Shown here in pieces: positions 23,403 through 35,369 of a DNA stretch of 64,000 bases (the first letter of the stretch is position 1; the number at the start of each line of letters is the position of its first letter). The stretch covers positions 96,176,616-96,240,615 of the forward strand of contig CM071924.1 in the NCBI GenBank assembly GCA_016081115.2, read 5' to 3'. The notes beneath the pieces are model-generated. The model was not told where the DNA came from and searched no databases. It saw only the letters and a program-made list of their open reading frames with translations. The translations under genes were made by a program, and so were the position numbers. The DNA is from Rehmannia glutinosa. Lineage: Eukaryota > Streptophyta > Magnoliopsida > Lamiales > Orobanchaceae.

Positions 23403-24989
23403 TGTTTGATAAATGGTTTTATCATGATTTTGATGATTTTGATTTTACACCAAAACAATGTTTTTAAAGGTTGTCCAAATACTCCTAAATGTTTTAAAAG
23501 GGTTTTAATATTTTTCGGAGTATTTCATCAAGTTTATTTTCGATAAAAAATTGGACAACACATTTAATGTTTTTAAGACAATAAGTTTTTACATTGAAAC
23601 TATGTTGTCCTAATACTCCCAATTGATCTAAAATGTTTCTACTATTTTTTGGAGTATTTATTGGAATTTATATCGGACAACACTTTTTGTGTAAATGTTT
23701 TATTTCTTCAAAACTATATTTCTAATGTTGTCCTAAATACTCCCAATCGGTTTAAAATGTTTTTACGAATCTTTTGGAGTATTTCTTGAGGTTTATTTTT
23801 GATAAAAATCGGACAACTTGTCATTGAGGAGGTCGACCGGGTCGACCGGCGAGCTACGCAGTACACAGGAACAAGTTTCGTGAAACGAAAACTTGAGAAC
23901 TCTCAAAATTGTTCGGTCTGAACCGGTTGCACATAGGCTCGACAGGCGAGGTGCACTTCGACCGTGCCGCCTGTGTTAATTTGGTGCTATATGTTTCAAA
24001 CTCTATTTAAATGCGACCAAGTCGCCCTATGTATTGACAAAAAAAATATGACCGTTTGACAATGACACATTTCCTTAAATTGTGGGATTGATTTCTAACA
24101 CTATATTCTTGATTTTAATTGTATTTTTTTCTCAGATTTTCAATCCCCAAGAGGAGCCTATGCTTGATCAATCATCTCCTATAAATAGAGGAAGTTTTGG
24201 AGCAACCAACACAACAATTGAGATACAACACAACAAGATACACTTCAAGCAAACACTTGGTCTTTCATAGTCATTATTCTTGTTGTAAAATTTGCCTAGC
24301 TATTCACTTTCACATCTTTGAGGTCTAAATTATTCTTAATTACACTTTGCACTCAAATTGTATTATTCATTATTGAGTTGTAATCTTGATTTTTGGTTAT
24401 CATTCAAACACAAGATATCCTTGTGAGTGTTCTTGTGGTAAGAGCACACTTGGATGATCTAGGTGATAGGTACAAAGAAGATTGTGGTAATCTTCTTATT
24501 TGAGGTGTTGAAGAATTTGGTATTCTTCAAGATTGAAGATTGTGGTGATCTTCAAAGGTGCTGTTGAAGGAAGATTGTGGTAATCTTCAAAGGGAGATTG
24601 TGGTAATCTCCAAAGGTGGTGTTGGAGAGTTCGGTGCTCTTCTTCAAGACGGAAGATTGTGGTAATCTTCAAAGGGAGATTGTGGTAATCTCCAAAGGTG
24701 TTGTTGAAGAAGAGTGTGGTGCTCTTCAAGGTGTTGTAAGTTGAATTTGTATTAATTTTGGTAATTAATAAAATTCTTTTTCTTTTTGAAATCCATCCCT
24801 GATATCTTTGGGGTGGTAGAGGATTAGGCCCTAGGTGGGTTGAACCTCTTTAAATCGACGTGTGTTGTTTATATTCCGCACCTTTATTATTGTTTTTGAG
24901 CATTCGGTTTTAAAAAGAGGGCGATATCGAAAAGATGGAGATAATCTATTCACCCCCCCTCTAGATTATCGTAGCCGCTTGGACTTACA
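23403..24989 (+). repeat. 5' LTR
   Basis: 1,587 bp, begins TGTTTGATAAATGG and ends CTTGGACTTACA. A TATA box, TATAAATAG, is at 24180-24188. Downstream of it, in the transcribed part, lies an array of AGATTGTGGTAATCTTC stem-loops (24478-24700). Confidence 0.97.
24478..24725 (+). repeat. Stem-loop array in the LTR leader
   Basis: Six units of the type GAAGATTGTGGTAATCTTC or GGAGATTGTGGTAATCTCC, each a 6-7 bp stem with a short GTGGT loop, separated by 10-60 bases. They lie about 300 bp downstream of the TATA box and so would be in the leader RNA. The 3' LTR has the same array at 30893-31140. Confidence 0.8.
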
Positions 24990-24991
24990 AG

Positions 24992-25004
24992 TGGTATCAG
25001 AGCC
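24992..25004 (+). promoter_or_regulatory. Primer-binding site
   Basis: TGGTATCAGAGCC, complementary to the 3' end of plant initiator tRNA-Met, two bases after the 5' LTR. This is the usual copia primer-binding site. Confidence 0.93.
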
Positions 25005-25082
25005 AAACTCTTTGGCAAGCTCGTTTCACATCGCGAGTGAAGAGAAACGATCGTCGGCTACTCTGAACGAAGCTCACCTTTC

Positions 25083-26038
25083 CTAGACACCTCCACCACC
25101 AAGCCACCTCGGTTTGATTCCAAAAATTTTATATTTTGGAAAGAAAGAATGGAATGCTACTTACAAGGTTGCGGGTTCGACATTTGGAACACCGTCATTA
25201 ATGGAGAATCCATTCCGATGAAAGATACACCACACACCTCAAAAGGCTTCAAAAGCTCAATGATGAAGAGAAGAAAATCATCTCTTTAAATGGTAAAGCT
25301 CTTAATATTTTACTTTGTTCACTTACCACTTTGGAATTTGATCATGTTGTAGGTATTCAATCGGCACATGAAGTATGGCAAAATTAGAAGCCATCTATGA
25401 AGTATATGCAAATGAAAGGAGCAACTCAAAAGCATCTACTTCACAAATGGATACAACATCAAATCCAACAACATGGGATAAGCCTTCTACAACCTCCCAT
25501 GATGAACAAGTTGAACAATGCCTCATGGGCATCGAAGAAGAAAACGAGGTAAGTTCTAAACCCTCTACTTCTTATGACCATGAATTGAAAAATGAATATA
25601 GTGATTTACAAAATGATTATGATGAGCTACAAGATGAATTCCAAAACTTACTTGTTAAATACAAAAATTTGAAAAAGGAATTCATTGTTTTGAAAAATGA
25701 TAAGGATAGTTTATTTACTTCCTATGAATCACTATCATGTGCTCACACCACCACTCTTGACAAGGTTAGAAACCTTGAGAAAGAAAATAGTACTCTTGTT
25801 GAGGATATAAATTGCTTGAAAAATGATTTATCTAAATCCAACTTGTCAGTATTTGATAGAATAACCAATATTGTTGATTGTTGTGATAATTCAAACTAGA
25901 ACTTGATCATAAGCCTAAGGGCGTCAATCACATGAAAAAGAATCAAGTCTCTAAGACGTTGGTCATTATGCTCCTAGAATTATTACATGCTTTTATTGCG
26001 GTAAAAAGGGTCATACGGTAAATACTTGTCGTCTTTAA
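25083..26038 (+). pseudogene. Copia gag, frameshifted
   Basis: The first frame reads PRFDSKNFIFWKERMECYLQ and DIWNTVINGE, the conserved start of copia gag. It shifts near 25245 to EKKIISLNGKALNILLCS, then reaches a stop near 25384. A 174-codon frame follows (25375-25899) with a Glu/Lys/Asn-rich coiled coil (LKNEYSDLQNDYDELQDEF). Another frame then carries the zinc knuckle CFYCGKKGHTVNTC at 25988-26029, with the C-x2-C-x4-H-x4-C spacing. Gag packages the genomic RNA. At least three frame changes or stops and a probable internal deletion make this non-functional. Confidence 0.88.
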
Positions 26039-26039
26039 A

Positions 26040-27540
26040 ATAGCTCTAATTATTGTTGGAGACCTAAAAGTCTCAAGACTAATCACAAAGGACCCAAACA
26101 CATGAGGGTACCACAAAACAATGTCATATTAGGTACCCGAAATAATGATCGAAGAAAATTCATACCACCAAGAAGACATCAAATGACCGTGTCATTTGAT
26201 CAAAGAAGAGAAAACATTTTTCACAAAGCCAATTTCAAGAAGAGGATACAATCAAAAATGGGAAGAGTACAATCCTTGAAATGGCATAGACATCATCAAC
26301 AAGATGATTTTCAAAGAAGAAGAGACCATCAACAACGGGAAGGTAACAAACCTTGAAATGGAGCAATCAAAGAAGCCATCATCAACAAAGTGACTTCTCA
26401 AGGGAAGATATCATCAACAATGGGAACGGCACAACCCATGGAAACGGCGTAATTGGTAAACCGTATCTCCCCATTTAAAATATGCATTTTATCTAGTTAG
26501 TATGCATGTTTTTTGTGCCTATATTGCAAATGAGTTTTCATGTATTTAAATTTTAAATTAAGGTCTTCAAAACTTATTTGTATTTTTAAAATTTTTGAAA
26601 AAGAAGACCTTATATGATGTTTTTAAAACTCTTGTGCATTTTTGTAGACTAAAGTGTATGATCATCTCTTATGGATTTTTATGGCATGAGCTTACTTGTG
26701 ATATCTCTTAGCCTACACTTCTATCATTATGATTTGTGCTAGATTTGTTTTAAGAATTGTGTAGGATCTACATATTTTCACAAATGGCCATTTTCATCAT
26801 TATTTGTCAAAGAAAAGGCATAAATTATCGAGGTACGTTTACTTGTGTATTGCCATATGCCTATGTGTTTGTTTTTTTCATAGTGTTTCATACAAGTGCC
26901 ATTAAGAGGATTTTTAGATTTTTTGAAAGGCACTATTCGATATTTGATTGCACATATTTGCTTTGTCAACTCTTGTTCAAATACTTTTTTAAATAAGGTC
27001 TCAACTATATGATATCGGATTTGCAAATTTCAAAAGAGACCTTTTATAGCTTTCTTAAGCTTATTTGAACTTGCATGATTTATTAGACTCTTGATGATAT
27101 TCTAAAAGCATAGTATGTGTTTCTTGCTTCATGGTCTCTATATATAGTGTCTATTTCTACTATGCAAGATATTTTGTGATTGAGGCATGTTTTTACACTT
27201 GGGCTATTTTTTCTTGCTTATATAAGCGATGCCATTAATGAGTTTGTTAAGTTGTGTAGATGAGAAATGAAGTACTCCAAATATTTGGATGTAAATGTTC
27301 TATTATGAACACCTTAGATCAATTGGATACCTTATGATGATAGTGATGAAGAAGATAAAAAGGGTATTCCGAACAAACTCGATGACCAAGGCAACATTGG
27401 TCGAACTAAAAGGCGAGGTTAGTAGCTCGAAGGTATTTTCAAGAAGAAGGTAATCGATTTTGATGTAACATTTGCACTCATAGCACATTTTGTAGCTATT
27501 TGCATTTTACTTGCCCATTCTTGTTTTAAGAAAATTTCAA
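26040..27540 (+). other. Copia interior without recognisable coding domain
   Basis: Where protease and integrase should be, no HHCC zinc finger, DDE residues or protease motif is seen. The region is AT-rich with short frames only. Either the domains were deleted and replaced, or they have decayed past recognition. Confidence 0.55.
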
Positions 27541-27550
27541 GTTTTACCAA

Positions 27551-28228
27551 ATGGATGTTAAATCCAAATTTCTAAATGGTTTTATTCAAGAAGAAGTCTA
27601 TGTAAAACAACCTCCGGGGTTTAAAATTTTTCCAGGCCAAATGATTGTTTTTAAGGCCTTGTATGGTTTAAAACAAGTACCCCGTGTATGGTATGATAGA
27701 CTTAGCTATTTTTGCTAAATGATTTTACAAAAGGTAAAGTTGATACTACTCTCTTTGTTTTGTTTGTGAAAAAGGGCAATATTGTTTAAACTTGTGCATA
27801 TTTATGAGAATATTTTTGGTGCTACTAATGAATATTTGTGCAAGATATGGTTCTCTAAGTTGATGCAAGGTGTACTTGAAATGAGCATGATTTCTTGCTT
27901 GGACTTCAAATCATTCAATGCCAAGTAGATGGTTACATTTCAAAAGAACTCTTGAAGGAGTTAGGCATTGAAGAAGGAAGAATCATTCCAACCTCTATGG
28001 CTATCAATGAAGAGATTGACAAAGGTTGAGAAAGGCATGTCGGTTGACAAACAAATTCGAGGTATGTCTTCTTGTATTATTCCTATAGACTCGACATTCC
28101 ATATACCTTATGTCTATATGCTCGACTTCAAAACTATCCCAACAAATCTCATTAAAGTGCCATTAAAAGAAATTTTCAAATATTTGAAAGGCACTTCTTC
28201 TTATGACTTGTTGTATCCAAAGATTTAA
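27551..28228 (+). pseudogene. Copia reverse transcriptase and RNase H remnants
   Basis: 27551-27718 encodes MDVKSKFLNGFIQEEVYVKQ, PPGF and KALYGLKQVPRVWYDRL, core copia reverse transcriptase, then a stop. The catalytic YVDD block is missing or broken. Scattered pieces follow: GVLEMSMISCLDF (about 27870), then a SMAINEEIDKVEKG-like stretch (about 27998), and KEIFKYLKGTSSYDLLYP (about 28165-28220), which matches the linker before copia RNase H. Clearly dead. Confidence 0.85.
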
Positions 28229-29802
28229 AACGTTCTTATTTTTTTCGGGATAACAAGTTTGGTATCTATTATACGGTTATTCGTATTCAAAATTTGGTTC
28301 GTCATAATCGAACTAAACATATTGAGATTCGATATATTTTTTTAAGGGATTGTGATTTTTAACAAAAACTTGAGATGTGTTTAATTAGTCTCAAGGATAA
28401 CTCGCGGACTTTTTGATCGTTAACGCCGAGTATTTTACCTCATTTCGAGCTTGATTATGACATAATGTATATTGAATGAGGTCTACGTTTGCATTTTGCA
28501 CGTTTTAAAACTTAGGGGGCGAAAAATCGGATTTTTGGATCAAATTTCGGATTTTCAAAACGCAGAAAACCATCAATTTGCCGATCGGGCAAGGCCGACC
28601 GGCCGCTTCAAGCCGCCGACGTCGCCCATGCCCTGACCGGCCGCTGGATGATTTTTGGCTAAAAATAGTTACTGTTTCCGGACTTCGCCATTTTGGCTTA
28701 TTTTGTCCATTTTTCGTCCCTTCGCTGAATTGCACACAAATTTCACTCAAAATTTGTTTTATTGCATACATTTTATATTTTGGGGATTATCTAGCTCGGT
28801 TATCATCATCATTGCTCGACTTTACCAATTGAATGGTAAGAATTTCACTATCGTTAGCTCAATTGGGTTGAACCACGAGTTTGTGGCTTATATGTATTTT
28901 TCTTGATGCAATTCATATATATTTGTGATGAGCTTATTGATTGTTGATGAATGATATATGTTATATTGCATTTGGTGATGAAAACTTGGCTTGATTTCAT
29001 TTACAAGGGCTATATATATCTCTTTCAATTTTTTACGCCCGCCAAGTGTTCGATAAAACGTTTCAATGAAAAATTCATCACCTACATGATTCTCTCGTTT
29101 TCAAAAGGCTTATATATTTATGGAGATCATGTTTTGCTTATCAAATAAGTTTTCATAAACCTCTACAAGTCGTATGATTCGACTTTTTCCTCCTATTTGG
29201 TCTATAAGCTTCAATGTTCAAATAGCTCGATACATCGGTTTAGTTGCGCACTTTGATATGAATATATGATGTATTTATCTTGCTAACATTCTTTTTGATG
29301 ATTACAAAGGGGGAGAAATAGGTTATAATCTCTTTAGCTCAAAGAAGCTAAGAAAAGCTAAAGAAAAGCTTAACGAAGCTATAAGTTGCGGTTATTGAAA
29401 GTCATGTTGTGGCTATTGAAAGTCATATGTTGTGGATCATATTTTGTCCACTCTTGGTATATTGTGGTTGTATATGTTTCTTAGTCCATTAGTTGTAGTA
29501 TGGACCTATATATGTTTCTAACGATGTCTCTTTGGCAGGGGGAGCTTTTAAGTTTTGATACTTAAGCTCAATATTGAAAAGCTAAGCTTTTAGCTTTTGA
29601 TTTAGTTGCTTCTTTATAACTCTTGTTGTGCATGTTGATAGGGGAGCATTTTCTATATGTGTTTGAATATCTCTACTCCCATCTTTGTGTTTTTATTGCA
29701 TGGAATGTTGTCGCTCACAACGGATAGTTCTCTTTAACCTTAGGTAAAATTATTTTGTTTTCAAAATCGACCTCGTTAAAATTGTTTTGGTTTGTAATCA
29801 TC
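28229..29802 (+). other. Copia 3' untranslated interior
   Basis: AT-rich with one short GC-rich island at 28575-28645 (repeats of GACCGGCCG). The GC island resembles, in composition only, the GTCGACC-rich island in the LTRs. No coding domain recognised. Confidence 0.5.
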
Positions 29803-29815
29803 AAAAAGGGGAGAT
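29803..29815 (+). promoter_or_regulatory. Polypurine tract
   Basis: AAAAAGGGGAGAT directly before the 3' LTR, the priming site for plus-strand DNA synthesis. Confidence 0.9.
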
Positions 29816-31402
29816 TGTTTGATAAATGGTTTTATCATGATTTTGATGATTTTGATTTTACACCAAAACAATGTTTTTAAAGGTTGTCCAAATACTCCTA
29901 AATGTTTTAAAAGGGTTTTAATATTTTTCTGAGTATTTCATCAAGTTTATTTTCGATAAAAATTGGACAACACATTTAATGTTTTTAAGACAATAAGTTT
30001 TTACATTGAAACTATGTTGTCCTAATACTCCCAATTGATCTAAAATGTTTCTACTATTTTTTGGAGTATTTATTGGAATTTATATCGGACAACACTTTTT
30101 GTGTAAATGTTTTATTTCTTCAAAACTATATTTCTAATGTTGTCCTAAATACCCCCAATCGGTTTAAAATGTTTTTACGAATCTTTTGGAGTATTTCTTG
30201 AGGTTTATTTTTGATAAAAATCGGACAACTTGTCATTGAGGAGGTCGACCAGGTCGACCGGCGAGCGATGACGTGCACAGGAACAAGTTTCGTGAAACGA
30301 AAAACTTGAGAACTCTCAAAATTGTTCAAGGTGCAACCGGTTGCACATAGGCTCGACCTGGTCGAGGTGCACTTGACCGTCGCCGCCTGTGTTAATTTGG
30401 TGCTATATGTTTCAAACTCTATTTAAATGACGACCGTCGCCTATGTATTGACAACAAAAATATGACCGTTTGACAAATGAGACACATTTCCTTAAATTGT
30501 GGGATTGATTTCTAACACTATATTCTTGATTTTAATTGTATTTTTCTGTAGATTTTCAATCCCCAAGAGGAGCCTATGCTTGATCAATCATCTCCTATAA
30601 ATAGAGGAAGTTTTGGAGCAACCAACACAACAATTGAGATACAACACAACAAGATACACTTCAAGCAAACACTTGGTCTTTCATAGTCATTATTCTTGTT
30701 GTAAAATTTGCCTAGCTATTCACTTTCACATCTTTGAGGTCTAGGCTATTCTTGATTACACTTTGCACTCAAATTGTATTATTCATTATTGAGTTGTAAT
30801 CTTGATTTTTGGTTATCATTCAAACACAAGATATCCTTGTGAGTGTTCTTGTGGTAAGAGCACACTTGGATGATCTAGGTGATAGGTACAAGAAGATTGT
30901 GGTAATCTTCTTATTTGAGGTGTTGAAGAATTTGGTATTCTTCAAGATTGAAGATTGTGGTGATCTTCAAAGGTGCCGTTGAAGGAAGATTGTGGTAATC
31001 TTCAAAGGGAGATTGTGGTAATCTCCAAAGGTGGTGTTGGAGAGTTCGGTGCTCTTCAAGACGGAAGATTGTGGTAATCTTCAAAGGGAGATTGTGGTAA
31101 TCTCCAAAGGTGTTGTTGAAGAAGAGTGTGGTGCTCTTCAAGGTGTTGTAAGTTGAATTTGTATTAATTTTGGTAATTAATAAAATTCTTTTTCTTTTTG
31201 AAATCCATCCCTGGATATCTTTGGGGTGGTAGAGGATTAGGCCCTAGGTGGGTTGAACCTCTTTAAATCGACGTGTGTTGTTTATATTCCGCACCTTTAT
31301 TATTGTTTTTGAGCATTCGGTTTTAAAAAGAGGGCGATATCGAAAAGATGGAGATAATCTATTCACCCCCCCTCTAGATTATCGTAGCCGCTTGGACTTA
31401 CA
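29816..31402 (+). repeat. 3' LTR
   Basis: 1,587 bp, same ends as the 5' LTR. Most of it is identical to the 5' copy. Differences concentrate where 23826-24140 aligns with 30238-30560 and include many small insertions and deletions that cancel out in total length. The TATA box is at 30596-30604. Confidence 0.97.
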
Positions 31403-31407
31403 TTCCC

Positions 31408-34333
31408 TTCCTTATTTAAAAGCTCCCTAACCCAAACCAAATTCGCACCCAAATTTCCCATTCTAACAGGTTTAAAAGAAGGTTCTTTAGGGATCCAAGG
31501 AGACTCCCAAATTCTAATAGACTTGTCATCCCCAACTTGAAACCTAACCCCCAACAAAATAGTGGGAAGGGAAGAAATCCACCCTTTCCACAACCAAGAA
31601 TCAGTAGGATTAGCCACAACAGAGAAAATAGGAATTCTAGGAAAGTATTTAGCTTTAATAATCCTACTCGTAAGCAAATTAGGTTGAGTGATGACTCTCC
31701 ACAATTGCTTAGCAAGTAGGGTCGAATAAAAATCCTGGAAATTCTTAAACCCAAGGCCACCTCTCATTTTAGTTCTAGACAACTTATCCCAAGAAGCCCA
31801 ATGAATCTTATTAATCACATCCCCATTAACACCCCACCAAAAGCAATAAGCCATTCTACACAAATCCTGACAAATACCCACGGGGAGTTTGAACACAGAC
31901 ATTACATAATTAGGGAGGGCATTGACCACAGCTTTCAACAAGACTTCCTTACCCGCGGGGCTAAGAAAAGAGTTTTTCCAATTCATGATTTTATTTTTTG
32001 CCACCTCCAAAATAAACTGAAAAGTATATTTCTTAGATTTACCAATAAGCATAGGAAGATCAAGATATTTAGAGCTCAAGTGTTCAGAAATACCCTCAAA
32101 AGGGAGACACACAGCAGATTTAGTAGAATGGGGGGTATTCTTACTAAAGAAAATAGAGGATTTCTCAAAGTTAATCGACTCAGCCAAAGCCTTACAATAT
32201 CTATCAAGAAGACTTTTGACAAACAGTGCTTGATTAAGGCCAGCTTTACAGAAAATGATTGAGTCATCCGCGAAGAAGAGATGAGTGATAGGGGGAGCTA
32301 ACTTACACACTTCAACCCCCTGAAAAGACCCACCCAAACCAGCCTGCTTAATAAGATTAGACAGAGCTTCGGAAAGCAGAATAAAAAGGTAAGGAGAGAG
32401 GGGGTCCCCTTGACGAATACCTCTAGAAGGCATAACATAACCCATAGGAAGCCCACCCACATTAAAAGAAAAAGAAGAGGAGCAAACACAAGCCATAATC
32501 CATTTAATAAACTAAAAACAAAAACCCATCTTAGTCAAAATAGAAGCAAGGAAATTCCACTCCACTTTATCATAGGCTTTCGCCATGTCAAGTTTAAGGG
32601 CCATGAAACAAGTTTTATTCTTCCTCAAATTTTTCAAAAAGTGAAGGCATTCATGAGCAATAACAACATTGTCCACAATTTGTCGACCAGGAATAAAAGC
32701 AGATTGGTTACTACTCACACAAACATCCAATGAAGGTTTGAGTTTATTCGCAATGATTTTAGAAATAATCTTATAGATCACATTACAAAGACTAATGGGT
32801 CTATAATGAGAGATAAGGGAAGGGTTTTTAATTTTAGGAATAAGAGTAATTAGTGTATGGTTCACACATTTTGGCATTTTAGAACAACAAAAGAAATCTT
32901 GGACAACAACAACAACATCCTTAAGAATAAAGGGCCAAGCAAATTGAAAAAAAAGATGGGTCATGCCATCCATACCTCGGGTTTGTTGGGATTGAAGTCA
33001 AAAAGGGTTTTCTTGATCTCATCCTCAGTAGCTTGCCTAGTAAGAATAGTGTTCATATTTGGGGTGATTGAAGTGGCGATCCCATTCAGGATGCTCTCAT
33101 CAAGCACCAAATTTGAAGACCGAAACAAATTCGCATAATACCCCGCAATCTCCTCTCAAATTTGATTCTCAGACACACACACCGATCCATCACTTCGAAC
33201 AAACTTATCCAAACAATTGGCTTTTCTCCTTTGAATAGTAGAAGCGTGAAAAAACTGAGTATTTTTATCACCTTCCTTAAGCCATTGAAGTCTAGATTTC
33301 TCATGCCAAAAATTTTCCTCCTCAGCATAGGCCACGTTGAGATTAAATTTAGGGGAGCTCCATTCCTGCCAATTTCGATTACCCCCTTCAGAGCTAAGCA
33401 AATCCAGCCTTTTTTTAATCTGATCAATTTTAACAGACGCATTAGGCATAGAATTCTTCTTCCACTTGAGGAGTTCAATTCTGCACTGTTCAATTTTCCT
33501 CTGGACTTGAATAAGAGGAGTACCTCCCACTGATTTATTCCAAGCAAGCTCAATCACATTGTCAGCCCCTTCTAACTTAGTCCATCTCTGATCAAAGTAA
33601 AATCTTTTTTTCTTTTTAATCTGATTAGCTTCCGTGTTCAAGAACAACAAGCAATGGTCCGAAGCATGTTTAGGGATATGTTGCACAAAACAGTCTTGAA
33701 AAAGAATCATCAATTTAGGGGAGCCAAAAAACCGATCCAACCTTTATTCCACAAAGCCCTCCCCCTCCCTATTATTAACCCAATTAAATTCATGCCCACG
33801 GAATCCCAGATCGCCCATATTCATCTCCCCCACAAACTATCTGAACTGTTGGAAAAAACTCTCATTTCTCACAATCCCTACATTTTTTTCTCCCAAATTA
33901 AGAATAGCATTAAAATCACCCCATACACCATAAGTCCCCCCCACCTATTTTTAGCCTAGACAAGATATTCCCACTGAGTAGCTCTAATTTGAGTCAAAGT
34001 ACTCATGTAGACAAACACCACCCACCACTGCTCTTTAGTACTTTTTTTACACAAATGAATTTCCATGCAGAATCTATTACAGATCATCTCCAAAATAGAC
34101 ACATCTTCAGCCCAAAAAACCAATAATCCCCCACTTCTACCCAAGGGATCGACACAAACCCACCTTGATTCAAGCTTAAATTTTTTGCACACCGTACCAA
34201 CAAATTTTTCTTTTTTTTTTTTTTTGTTTAAAAGAAAGAACACATTCGGGAGACATAATCTCAATGACTCTTTCACCTGGGAAATTGTAGAGGGTCCTCC
34301 CAGACCTCTACAATTCCACACACATATCTTCAT
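31408..34333 (-). pseudogene. LINE ORF2: endonuclease and reverse transcriptase
   Basis: Starts at 34333 with MKICVWNCRGLGGP, the APE endonuclease start. The endonuclease goes on with FNAILNLGEKN, shows two in-frame stops near 33830 and 33755, then HASDHCLLFL. The reverse transcriptase has TLITLIPKIKNPSLISHYRP, MALKLDMAKAYDKVEW, RGIRQGDPLSPYLFILLSEA and the active-site FADDSIIF. One in-frame TAG at 32512-32514 breaks the polymerase; the frame is the same on both sides. The catalytic aspartates are intact. Frame changes between segments show the element is inactive. Confidence 0.92.
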
Positions 34334-35350
34334 TGATAACTTGGGGTCCAGTCAAGGTTGGCACCCACCCTCATAATATTATCGATCTCCGAAAACGGCT
34401 TGCTTTTCTTATTGGCTGACTCCTCAACAAAAGCACCCTCCAATAAATTTTCGAAACCTCTTTTCGAGCCACAATTTGGAATACTGCAATCCCTCATAAG
34501 GGAATCTAAGGTGCAATTTTCTTTATTTGGCTCTTCTCTTTTGATAATTATTTTCTTTTTTCCTCTACCCTTAGAGGAGCTGAGTTTAGGGATTTCTTTC
34601 GACTTTTCTCTTTCAGCGCCCAAAAAAATAGAATCGTCATTTGTCGTCTTCTCCTCAGCGATCACCAAACCCTTATCAACCATTAGCCCTTGACACTGAT
34701 CTTCGAGAAAATTAGGGGTTATTAAAACCCGTTTTTGTCCTGGCCTTCCCGACTACTAGATGGTATGACAATCAGCCCATTTTGCATGTTGTTGGCCTCC
34801 TGATTATAAATGGCATTCTCAGCTTTATCCATCAATGCACCACTGTTAAGACTGTTAATAAGATCAATGTCACCTTCTTCCTTGTTCTGCGCAATGAAGA
34901 AAGCATTCTCACCCTTCTCATCATTTTCAGAATCGCTCTTCCCACCAAATCTATCCCCCACCCTTCCCTGAATGAAACTATTTTTTTTCCCATAACCAGA
35001 TCCCGAGTAGGGATTAGAAGCCCTAATCCACTCCCCAAATCTACCATCTTTCAATTTAGCCTCTTGAATATTCTTGGCCCTCTCTTTACAGTTTTGGTCA
35101 ATATGACCCAAAAAGCCACAATAGAAGCAGAAGCTCGGTACATTTTCGTATCTGAAGTCCACCCAAATTGATGTCTCTCCTAGAGAAATATTAGCTCCCC
35201 TGAGTAAGGGTTTGTCCAAATCGACCTTAACTTTGATTTTAATGAACCTCCCATAGTAGCTTCTTGTTTCTGGAACAACAACATCAAATATTTTAGGGAA
35301 CATTTTTCCAATCCTCACCCCAGTTTTCGACGAGACCCAGTAAAGCATTT
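34334..35350 (-). pseudogene. LINE ORF1 (nucleic-acid binding, CCHC)
   Basis: The frame from about 35350 to 34722 encodes YWVSSKTGVRIGKMFPKIFD, a central basic region and the zinc knuckle CFYCGFLGHIDQNC. The C-terminal part continues in another frame (34683-34333, with KGRGKKKIIIKREEPNKEN). ORF1 proteins coat the LINE RNA. The N-terminal third is missing because the element is 5'-truncated. Confidence 0.8.
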
Positions 35351-35369
35351 TTTTTAGGAAAAAAAAAGG

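Larger units (their letters stand above)
23403..31402 (+). mobile_element. Ty1/copia-type LTR retrotransposon, decayed interior
   Basis: Exactly 8,000 bp with two 1,587-bp LTRs (TGTTTGATAA to GGACTTACA), a primer-binding site matching initiator tRNA-Met and a polypurine tract. The inside is 4,826 bp. It holds a frameshifted gag with a CCHC knuckle and short copia reverse transcriptase and RNase H remnants, but no integrase or protease that I can recognise. The LTRs are nearly identical except for one clustered region. The element is therefore young yet cannot code for its own movement, so help in trans is likely. Lineage within copia is not assigned. Confidence 0.95.
23398..31407. repeat. 5-bp target duplication of the copia element
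   Basis: TTCCC at 23398-23402 and at 31403-31407 flank the LTR element. If one copy and the element are removed, the LINE reading frame closes without a gap (RELLNKEGN then AWNHSL), which confirms the exact junctions. Confidence 0.95.
22083..35350 (-). mobile_element. LINE retrotransposon, 5'-truncated and split
   Basis: Non-LTR element on the minus strand, running from about 35350 down to a poly-A tail (T run at 22083-22092). The order is right for a plant L1-type LINE: ORF1 with a CCHC knuckle (CFYCGFLGHIDQNC), an APE endonuclease starting MKICVWNCRGLGGPSTISQV, reverse transcriptase with FADD, a zf-RVT segment and an RNase H-like tail. Removing the copia insert and one TTCCC leaves about 5.3 kb. 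ORF1 lacks its N-terminus, so it is 5'-truncated. Several in-frame stops and shifts make it dead. I could not find matching target duplications at the two ends. Confidence 0.9.
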
